Origin: Panagrolaimus kolymaensis
Taxonomy: Eukaryota > Nematoda > Chromadorea > Rhabditida > Panagrolaimidae
Assembly (NCBI GenBank): GCA_028622995.1
Contig: JAJQJQ010000022.1
Location: forward strand, 1,488,001 to 1,552,000
Direction of reading: 5' to 3'
Length of the DNA stretch: 64,000 nucleotides
Below the pieces are notes generated by a model. It worked only from the letters and a program-made list of their open reading frames with translations. It ran no database searches and had not been told where the DNA came from. The translations under genes were made by a program, and so were the position numbers. This document shows, in pieces, positions 24,252 through 33,860 of the stretch (within the stretch, counting starts at the first letter, position 1; each line of letters opens with the position of its first letter).

Positions 24252-26088
24252 TCATGGAAAATTCTTGGTAGTGGTTGTTCGTTTTTGAGCAGCAGTCATT
24301 TCAGCATTGGTGAGATAAAATACAGAGGTTTCTTTAGCTTCTTCAGATGTTGCTTTGCTTTGAGGTGATGATTCACGTTTGGAATTCAAAATTTTCAGCG
24401 ACTTCGTAGCGAGCACTTCTTCTGTTGATTCTGTTTTCTGATGTCGCTTCACTCCAGGAATTAGATTGACGGTGAATTCAGCTGACTTTGGTGTGTTCAA
24501 TGCTGGGTCTTCTTCTTGAATCCTTGCTATTTTCTTGACGATATCTTTGATTTGAGGTCGTTGATCGATTTCAAGTTCCCTAAAAATATTAACGTTAAAA
24601 AGATAAACAAAAGAATAATAAACATACCAACAGCTTCGCATAAGTTCCACGATGGATGGAGGAGTTCTTTCTGGTGGAGTTGGCATATTTCCATGGCGTA
24701 TGTTTCGGCTGATGTCTTTGTTGTTTTCATTGTCTGCCCATGGTTTGATTCCATTGTTGAAGATTTCATATACGAGTACACCATACGACCAGACATCAGA
24801 TTTGCAAGAGAACCTTGGCTCACGAGCGATTGTTTCAGGAGCCATCCATCTGAAATATGAAGAGTAAGTTTTATGTGAAGATAAAGTTAATAACCAAAAA
24901 ATTTTTAAAAAGTAAAGCATACCGTAATGGCATGCCATTTTTGAATGTTTCTTTATCGACGATAACTTCGGTTTTGTCCAAGATCTTTGATAATCCAAAA
25001 TCAGCTATTTTTGTTACGCCTTCTTCAGATATGAGGCAGTTTCGAGCGGCCAAATCCTAAAAAAGATTTTAGATATTTTGTTAAAATTAAGAAAAAAACT
25101 CACTCGATGGATGCATTGATGATAATGTAAATACCGTAGACCACGAGCAGCATCAAGCATGTATACTCCTCTTTCACCATTTGAAATTTTATCACCATAT
25201 TTTTGAAGATGGCTATCCAAAGCCCCACCAGGACAAAATTCCATCACAAGAGATACAGGAGGTCTATCACACACGACGCCATAAAACTTGGTCACATTTC
25301 GATGAGAATAACGTTGCATAATTTTCACTTCTTTCATCAATGCTTCTCTTCCTTCATCACGATCAAATTCATTAAGAACTTCTTTGTCAGGTTCGAGGAG
25401 TATCTAAAACATTACGTTTTATGGATGTCAAAAAAATATAAACACAAAACTAACCTTGATTGCAACTGGAATCTTTTCCTTCTCCTTCTTTAGGTATATT
25501 CCTTTGACGACTTTAGCAAAATTGCCACGACCCAATATGACATTTTCATTTGTGACGACGAGGGAACAAGGTATGATGAATTTTGGACGACGAATAGCAT
25601 TACGAAGCTTGACATCTTTGAGGAGTGGATTTTCCTAAAAAATTATAATTTTTAAAAAAAGGTTCCAAAATTATAAACTAAGCACCAACCTGATAATATT
25701 TTATAAGATCCATGACAGTTTTGAATTGGTTACGAGAATGTTGCTTTCCAGGTCCATCTGTTGCTGTACTTTTTGTGCTTCTTCTTGATTTGGTTTGGAG
25801 CATCTTCAATTCCCATGTTAAGCTTGAGGTGTCATAATACAGTGACATATGCTCGAGTTCAGCAGCTTTCTTGTTGGTCGCAGATTCGATGCAGACACAC
25901 AGGATGAAAACAAGTTTACTTTTTCCATTAGAAATAAAATGTTTTGTTCGGATCAGGAAATCACCTTTCTTTTGAAGTAATGGCACGATTTCGGCTCTTG
26001 ATCGAAGACCATGATACCAAATTTCACGATGAATTTGTAGAATTGGATCATATCTTTTGTATCCACCACGTTTGTTTGATGTTGACAT
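24252..26088 (-). CDS. Fer/Fps-type SH2 plus tyrosine kinase
   Basis: Six exons (26088-25690, 25634-25455, 25403-25104, 25056-24923, 24849-24628, 24579-24252), 520 aa, in phase. An SH2 domain comes first (WYHGL, then GDFLIR with the phosphotyrosine-binding Arg). The kinase domain follows with GRGNFAKV, the PVAIK lysine, IHRDLAARN, DFGLS, RWMAPE, DVWSYGVLVYEIF and WELEIDQRP, so it should be active. A basic, Ser/Thr-rich tail of about 90 residues ends it. The SH2-kinase layout without an SH3 or F-BAR is the expanded nematode Fer-like class, several members of which (such as SPE-8) work in sperm. A TTATCTTTCAG acceptor at about 26165 may be a spliced-leader site, which favours the ATG at 26088 over upstream ones. 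Confidence 0.9.
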
Positions 26089-26486
26089 TTTTGTTTGTTG
26101 AAAAGCTTTGATCACGAGCAGCACGTTGAAACAGATTTTCTACCAAAAAAAGTGGAAGAGCACGCTGAAAGATAATTGGAGACAATGAACAAAGTCGATT
26201 GAATTCTGTCGCTTTTAAAGACATTTTAGTTAAATTATGCAAATTTTGCAAAACATGCAACTTTTGCCAACAATTTTTTCATAAACTCATTCAAATTTCA
26301 TTTACTCACACAATGTTATCCATCGTTTTTTGGATTTTTTATGAACTGATTTTAAACAAATTTGGCTGTTTGAAGAGACAAAAAAAATGATAAATAAAAC
26401 ATTTATTTTACAAAATTACACATGGTTTAAATGTTACAAAATGGATAAAAATAATACATAGATAGACATTTACAAAATATGAAAGG

Positions 26487-28157
26487 TTAATAGCGCTTTC
26501 CTTTGTGATACATTTTTGGTATAGCTATCAATGGAGCGGTTTTTGCGACCGATTCTAATGGAAGTGGAAGTTCACCAACATGAGCATGAATTTCACGGCG
26601 ATATTCAGGACGATCTTTGCGACGAACATTTGGCAGAAGATCTGGATCAATTGTTGGAGAAAGTAAACAATATCCTGGTATCTAAAAAATAACAACAGTC
26701 TTTAAGCTTCAAAAACATTTTAACGACATACATCCAAATGGATCATCAACAAAAGCTCTTCTTGCTCGTTCTTCCAACCATCGATTGTAATCTTCTTGAA
26801 AGCCTTCAGGTTCACCAGCAAGTGAACGAATAATTGGCAAGACCACACGATGAATAAAAATATATTGCATTGGAGTTTCAACTGAAAAAGCACGGAAACT
26901 TCGAAGATAATGAACAGCTTGTTGAACAGGAAACTAAAACAAAATAATAAAGATTATTAAGTATCATGATAAGGTTTAAAAAGTTAAAAAACAAACCTTA
27001 TAGGTAGGTCAACGAAGCAAATTACAAATAGCCATTCAATTACAACAAGAACAGCAGCTCGACTGATTCCCAAATGATCATGAACAATTATTGGAGCTTT
27101 GCAATTTCGTGAAAGTTGTAATAATCGTAGAGGAGCTTGAAGATCATGAGAATTATTCATATTTGCTTGCCAATGTTCAACAATAAGCTAAAAAAACATA
27201 ATTATTATTAAAGACTTATGAATAAAACCAACTTGTTCTCCACTTCCATCAGTTATGAATAAAGTTGTAACAGTGAAAAATGGATCTCGAGTGTTATCAA
27301 CACCTTCATTAACAATTTTAAGACCATGACATGTTATTCCTGTACCATGATTGAGAGGCCAATATTCAGAACATCGAAGTGATTGATCAGCACGGATTCG
27401 AGTTATCAACATAAAAATATATCGAACTTCTTCTTGCCATACAAGTCTCCAAAAATCAGCTGTAGTATTGGACATTGGTGCTTGAGTGATAATAAAGTCA
27501 TTAAAAAGTAAAGGAGTTGAAACACGATTCGCATGAATAAAATTTTGTGCGTCATTACTTTGATATGTAAGAATTACACGAGTATCATCACGACATTTTA
27601 TACCTAAAAATTGTATGAATGGTAATAGAAAAAACAAGGAAGTTGAAAAACATACGAGCAATACGGCATTTTTCTTTATGTTTGTCAGAAGCATCATGAG
27701 TGAAAGGAATATGATTTATTTGATTTTCGATTATTTCAAAGCGACGTTCCATTCCACCAAGAATTGAGTGAACAAACATTTACTTTCGTGCTGGTCCAAA
27801 AATACGTTTACTAAGATAAATGTTGTTGTAATCTAAAGATACCATCATAAATCAAAGTTTTTAATGATAAAATAAACAAAAACTTACATTGCCCATGAAG
27901 TCGAACACGATCACGATCTTGAATAATACTTCGATGAAACATAGAAACTCGTCGTTGAATTATGTGGCAATCAAAGCCTTTTTTGAAAAAGTCCACCAAT
28001 CGTTCATTTGGAAATATTTCTAAAAAAGGATAATTGATGGAATTAGAAAAATGTAAAAAATAAGCAGTATGAAAAGTTTACATAAACTTTAAAAAATATG
28101 TAAGTATTTAGGATTACTTTTCGAATGCAAGCTTCTTGAGGCAGCGAAAGCAAACAT
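26487..28157 (-). CDS. PTP-like pseudophosphatase (catalytic Cys replaced by Asp); model has two unresolved breaks
   Basis: Exons: 28157-28118, 28019-27888, 27832-27656, 27603-27233, 27187-27026, 26933-26732, 26681-26487. The PTP fold is clear: CRDDTRVIL, NFIHANRV, FIITQAPMSNTTADFWRLVWQE, CSEYWPL and LRSFRAFSVETPMQYIF. The P-loop reads HDHLGISR (27082-27059) where active enzymes have HCxxGxxR, and no WPD loop precedes it (HWQANMNNS instead), so it cannot act as a normal phosphatase. It may bind phosphotyrosine, as nematode EGG-3/4/5-type pseudophosphatases are known to do. Problems: an in-frame TAA at 27782-27780 is followed directly by ATG at 27779, and the last junction (26732/26681) is out of phase with a canonical donor. 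It may be one protein, two ORFs, or a decaying gene. Confidence 0.72.
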
Positions 28158-29150
28158 TTTGGCGCGTGAAAAGTTAGGCATTCAAAATCCCGCTAAAATG
28201 ATACGGCTAATAACTGACTTGAGTTTGAAAGAAGCTTGAGTTTTATTTTTTTGTGAAAATATTGTTGGATTTACTTTTTTGATTTCAGTTTACGCTTTAG
28301 ACCTTTTATTAAGCATGGGCATGGCATATTAATATTAACCATTCGATTATTATTTTTCTTTTCTTTTTAAATGCGTCAAAAACTTTAAACATAAAAACTA
28401 AAAACAAAGTAATTATGCATGTAAAAACATTATAAAAGTAAGAAAGTAAATAATGTTAAAAAAGGATTATTTCTGAATCATTTTAATTCAAAATCGTTGT
28501 CGTAGACATAAAAGAAGTGATTAGGTTTTAACGTATCTTCTAATGACTTAATTATTTCATTCATTGAAAAATTTGTTCAAATAGCAATGAAGTTTTTTAA
28601 AAAAACATTCAAAGAGGTTATGTTGCGTCGATTTTTTCGAATTTATTTTACCATCTAAGTTTCTGTTGTGTTTTTTTATCGCTTATTCCAAATATCGTCA
28701 TCCATTTTCCTAAATCATTTTTTGTTAATGGGTTAGTTTTATAACATTTTAGCTGCCTTTTATAAAAACTCATAAAGTGTAAAGCGTTGCTGTAATTACA
28801 AAAAAAAAGTTCCATGTTATTATGCTACATCTCAAATATGACATCAAAGGCTAAATTATTTTTTGATTTTTTCGTAATGACAGATTATTTTGTTTAGAAA
28901 AATTATAAAGGAAAAGAATTGTGAGAATGATTAAAGTTTTTTTTGAAGGTGTTTGCACTATTTTTATGTAAAAAAAGGAACCATGAGATAAAAAAAACGC
29001 ATCCCGCATGCATGCATTTTAATCCATTGAAAGCAGCAAATTTAATCTTCTCAAAGTTTGATTCCCTGATAACAAGCAACTTTCTGTGATAATAAAACAT
29101 TTATAAATTTTTGTCAAACTGTTATTTCGTTGAATTATTTGTAATTTAAG
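28158..29150. other. Divergent intergenic region, PTP-like / CK1-like genes; holds repeat copy B
   Basis: About 1 kb upstream of both genes, so it must contain both promoters. AT-rich. Repeat copy B lies at 28893-29030. No RNA gene or other ORF is supported. Confidence 0.45.
28893..29030 (+). repeat. Dispersed repeat, copy B
   Basis: Same orientation and order of blocks as 8733-8872: AAATTATAAAGGAAAAG, TTGTGAnAATG, a run of A, ATGAGATAAAA, GCATGCATGCATTTTAATCC. Confidence 0.6.
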
Positions 29151-30621
29151 ATGAAAGAGAATCTGGTAATCCAGCAACAAAAGAAGGATATTGTAAGCTT
29201 TTTTGTAATAATCTTTGACTAAATAAATTAAAAATCAACTGTTTAAAAGCCGAAAAATTTTTTCAAAAAAAACCACCATCATATAGTTTTACAATATTAA
29301 TCTTTATAAACGCATTTTAGCCCAATAGAAATGGTCGTTACTTTCTAGATGGTGAATGGATCCATAATAAATTTCGTATTGAAAAGCTCCTTGGTGCTGG
29401 CTCATTTGGACAACTCTATAAAGCATTCGATAATGTGAGCTTTTCTTTATTTAAAAATAAAAATCCCATGAATTCTATTTTTAGGAGTCTAAATTATTTG
29501 TAGCACTGAAAGCATCTAAGGCTCAAGAAAATCCAAAAATTGATAAACGTGAAAAAACTATATTGGAAAGACTTGGTCTACGTAAAGTAACACATGTTCC
29601 TAAATTTCTTGTACTTGGAAGTGTTGTTGATATTGGATACTTGGTTATGGAATTGTTGGGTCCAAATTTAAGCGAATTAAGAAAAAGACAAGCTGATAAA
29701 AGATTATCAATTTCAACGGTTCTGAGAGTTGGACAACAAGTGATCGTTGGTTTGAAAAACCTGCATGATATTGAATACATCCATAGGTAAGTGATAACAT
29801 AGGAATGATGATAAAATTACTCAAATCCAAAAAATATTTTTTTGTTCAGCTAAAAAATACCAATTTAAAATGTTTTTCTTATGCCTAAAAATATTTTCAT
29901 TTAAAATGCAAGAAAAATGAACGATTTTTTTTAAAATTTTAATTTACCAGCTTCTCGATGGGCTGAAAACTAATCATTTTTTTACAAAGTGTTTATTGTT
30001 TCCATTTTAGGGACGTTAAACCTTCGAACTGGTGTATAGGAATTGGTGAAGCCAAATGTAAAATTATTTATGTTGTTGATTTTGGACTTGCCCGACGATT
30101 CAGGGATTCCACTGGAAGATTTAACAAAAAGCGGGATTATGTTGGATTTCGTGGAACTGAACATTATGCTTCCATTAATGCCCATAATGGAGTTGAACAA
30201 GGGCCTCATGATGATTTATGGTCGGTATTTTATTCGTTGATTGAACTTGCTGAAGGACCTTTACCATGGAATTTGGATGTCAAAGAAGACAAAAAATCAT
30301 TCAAGTTTGAAGAATTCTGTAAATATCTTCCAAAAAGCGTCAAAGATTTTCAAAGTCACTTAGAAAAGATAAAATATGGTCAGATTCCAGATTATTCATT
30401 ATTAACATCCATTTTGCAAGTAAGTTATTTTTTTGTTATTTGCCTTTTTATAAAAATGTTTTAATTTATAATTTATTTTTACTCATAAATTTTTTTTCCA
30501 GAAAGCTTTACCATCCAATGTTACAAGTGATACTCCATATGATTGGGAAGAAAATTCATCATCTGATGTTATAAATGAATCGGCAAATTTTTGGGAAGAA
30601 ATTTTATCGTCAAAGAAATAA
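29151..30621 (+). CDS. Casein kinase 1-like serine/threonine kinase (nematode TTBK/CK1 class)
   Basis: Five exons (29151-29192, 29321-29434, 29485-29786, 30011-30419, 30502-30621), 328 aa, in phase. Kinase landmarks are LLGAGSFGQLYKA, the VALKAS lysine, LVMELLGPNLSELR, IHRDVKPSN and VDFGLARRF. The CK1-family segment RGTEHYASINAHNGVEQGPHDDLWS follows. All catalytic residues are present. There is almost no tail after the kinase domain, so it is a minimal CK1-like enzyme. This class is greatly expanded in nematodes and mostly sperm-expressed in C. elegans (SPE-6 is one member); a sperm role here is inference. It is divergent from the PTP-like gene. Confidence 0.9.
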
Positions 30622-31558
30622 CTTTTTATATTTTTACTTTTTTATTTGATTCATACCGTTTATTGTTTTGTTATTATTAGTCTATAAATAAATAATTTTG
30701 TTAACCGATTTCGTGTTTATTTTATGTTCTGAAAATTAAATTCGTCTTTCACTTTTTTCACATATCCATATTTTCATTTCACAAAATTTCCTTTTTTGAA
30801 TTTTTTCCGAGCTTTCTTTTGATTTACTTTTTTTAGTGTAAAAAGAAAAGCTTAAATTTTGTTTCTTTCTAATCTTTATTTGCTGTTTTGCCAATTTTTT
30901 AACCATCGCAACCAATGATTGACCGATCAAACAAATGCTCAAATTTAACAAATGCTTATTTTTGACTATTTTTTTTGAACAACTGTTCTCGAAAAAAGGC
31001 TCAACTTCCGTTCTCATAAATCTAAAAATGAATCATAAATTAACTTCGTGAATCACTTTTTTTGTTTTTATTTTCTTCTCTCAAAAATTTTCTTTTGATA
31101 AAAATCACATACTTTTTTTCACCATTGGCGTGTATAAAAACTTTTTGTTTTTGATTTTAAAAATGAAACTTTTTTTTTTCGGTTACGCTTTCTGTCTTTT
31201 TTGATTGGAAGCATAACTTTTTTTATTTTGCCTCTTTCTTTTCTTTCTTTTTGCCTTAAATGCATGAAATTTATGTTTCATTAATATTCAGTAATAACGA
31301 TGATGGCCGTTGTTGTTTCACATAACCCAAAAAAATGTGTTGCGCGCCTGAGGAGGTCACTGAAACAAGTTAAACTCGTTTTCATTTTCCAATGTCACTG
31401 ATTGATTCAAAGGTTGCATAATCGAATGTCTGCTGCGAAATGTTTTACTTTGATTTTTGCGTTTTCTTGTTTTTCCCTTTAAAAAAATATCATGGAATTT
31501 AAAATATTTTTGCTATAGCGGCATCGATTGCTTTTTTTACTCATAAATAAGTTCCAGG
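30622..31558. other. Intergenic; upstream region of the transthyretin-like gene
   Basis: 0.94 kb. AATAAA for the CK1-like gene is near 30686. The rest is T-rich. A 93-codon minus-strand ORF (30736-31017) is Lys/Ser-rich with no recognisable motif and is not called. Confidence 0.4.
31552..31558 (+). promoter_or_regulatory. Candidate spliced-leader acceptor before the transthyretin-like ATG
   Basis: TTCCAG (31552-31557) followed by one G and then the ATG at 31559. A 3' splice-site sequence this close to a start, with no exon visible upstream, is the usual look of an SL1-type trans-splice site in nematodes. Confidence 0.5.
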
Positions 31559-33083
31559 ATGAAATTGATTTCCTTGATAACCTTAGCTGCCATTTTTGCT
31601 TATGCTATTGCTTTACCTACACTTGGATCATTACAAAGTGCAGCAGTTAAGGGAAGACTTTTATGCCAAGGAAAACCATATTTCAATGCAAAAGTTAAAC
31701 TTTTTGATGTGGATAGTAAGTTTATCATTCTTTCATACAAGCAGCTTGTTGCAACAAGTTCTGATTATTATAGCCCTCGATGTTGATGATTTAATGGCTG
31801 AAGGTCGAAGTGATAAAAATGGCGAATTTCGACTAGTTGGTAATGAAACTGAATTCACTACCATTGATCCCAAATTGAATGTAAGGCATTTTTGGGATAT
31901 TTTAATAGCAAAAAGAATAATGTTTGATCGTTGTTTTTCAGATTTACCACAACTGTGAAGTAAGTTTATTCTCATCGACTTCCTCCCCATTTTTTTTAAC
32001 AAGCTTTACCCTTCTTTTATTTCTTTGACCATCCGGAAATTATTTTTTTTACTTTGATAACCCCTTTTATAATTACTTACTTTTTTCCTTCTTCGTTTTC
32101 TTTTGTAGCTGCAGCATCACTTTTTTTTGTTCAATCTTTTTATTTTCTTCTGTCACGCGTCGGTTAAATCACTTAATTATTAAAATTCTTTTTGTCAACA
32201 AAAATTAAATATTAAAACACTTTGTATAATCTCTCATTTAATCACTTAAAATACCTCACTTTTTTTCAATTTTATATGTGCCAATACTCGATATCCCAAG
32301 ATTTTTGTATATTATTTAAAGCTTTTAAGACGCATTTAACATTTTTTATTTATTTTTTGCTGGATACTTTTTTTTATCTTTCAATCTACAAATATCTTCT
32401 TTCTTTTCTTCTTCAAAAAGTTCCTGTATACTTTTTTGTTGCTAAAGATGGACAATGACAAATTATTATTATCATATTTTTGCACTTAAAAATAGTATGG
32501 TTTAAAGATTTAACTACCATAATTTTTCTTTCATAATCCAAATTCTATCTTCCAAAATCACCACCAACTCATTTTCAAGTTATTAGCTGGCTTTCAACCA
32601 ACCCTTTTTGAAGGTGTATGGTATGGAAAGAGATAATCACTCTTTGATTAAATTTTTTAAACAAATAAAAAAAGAAGAATTGTATCCATAAATCTTTTAT
32701 TGACGTTATTGGTCGATGGAAGTATGTTTATGTAAAGCAAAAACCACTTGTCGTTTGCTACTTTTGGATTTTGTCGAGGATTTTCTTTTTCTTAACTCCA
32801 TGGTCGACTCAACCTTCGTCAAATAATATCAAATTGTACCTAACATTATTATTACTTTTTTTCCTCCTTTTCTTCCCTCTCTCTTTTTTTGGATGCTTTA
32901 AAGCGATTTAGGTTTTAATTCCTTTTTTTGCAGGATGAAGCTACAGAATGCCTTCGAAAAATTGAAATTTCGATTCCACAAGATTTTGTCGCGGAAGGTC
33001 CTAATCCAGCAAAAATTTTTGACGCCGGCGTTTTGAACTTATCCGGTCATTTCCCTGGTGAATCTCGTGATTGCATTAATTAA
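31559..33083 (+). CDS. Secreted transthyretin-like (TTL/ttr) family protein
   Basis: Four exons (31559-31715, 31774-31880, 31942-31959, 32934-33083), 143 aa, in phase. The signal peptide (LITLAAIFAYAIALPTLG) is followed by the transthyretin-like domain: VKGRLLCQGKP, VKLFDVDTLDVDDLMAEG, FRLVGNETEFTTIDPKLNIYHNC and a C-terminal PGESRDC. The Cys pair typical of the family is present. TTLs are secreted nematode proteins of mostly unknown ligand; TTR-52 bridges apoptotic cells and phagocytes in C. elegans. Exon 3 is only 18 nt and the last intron is 974 bp, long for this window. A polyadenylation signal lies near 33267. Confidence 0.93.
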
Positions 33084-33860
33084 ACCACCAAAAACATGAA
33101 ACATAATTGATTTTTCTTTATTAACACAGCTTTTTTTGTATTTGAAACAAAACAAGAAAATATAAATCTCACGAAATTAATAAGAATAAGCAGAAGAAAA
33201 ACATGGTTTTGTATTTTATTGCATTTTGGTTCTATGTTTTTTTGTAAATTAAAATTTTTTTTAATAATAATAAAGTTTTATCAAAGTGAAAAAAATTGTG
33301 TTACATGAAGCATGGAAGCCAAAGACAGAAAGAAAAAATAATAATTTTACATGTACATATATTTCATCAAATCATATTGTTTTTTTTGGCCCTGTTATGT
33401 ATCGCTTTAACTTTTCCAAAGTTGCTAAAACTTTTTTTTATTTTCACTGCCGCTAATTTTTTTTTTGCCAAAAATGGATGTTTGCGTTTACAATGATTCA
33501 GCCATAAATCCAATATGCCTTGACTTCATTTATCAAAAAATAAAAAGGAAATTAATTGAAAAATATTTTTGCTTATTAGAAAAAAAATAATATAAACTTC
33601 AAAAAGATTCAAAACATCGGATGCATTTTTTGTATATTAACACATTTTAAGAAAAAGAAGAAGCATACGATGGATGATTAAAGACGAGATCATAATTCCA
33701 GAGTAAAAGTCAAGAAAATATTCAAAACACAAAAAAAAGTTTTATAAAATTATTTGGAAACAGTAGCTATTATATTTTTAAAATTAAAAAAGGTTGTAAG
33801 CGTTAATGAAAACAGCTTTGCACGAAATTGCTGCTTTGAAGGTGTTCAATGAAAATTTAG
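33084..33860. other. Intergenic between convergent transthyretin-like and cog-1 3' ends
   Basis: 0.78 kb, AT-rich, containing the two 3' untranslated regions. No gene is supported; the short ORFs are low complexity. Confidence 0.4.

Noticed and set aside
27026..27187. Extension of this PTP-like exon to the donor at about 27003
   Set aside because: That donor is phase 2 and would put the following PTP helix out of frame; the donor after EWLF (GTAATT) keeps phase.
30736..31017. 93-codon Lys/Ser-rich minus-strand ORF
   Set aside because: Low complexity, no motif, no splice partner; lies in a T-rich promoter region.
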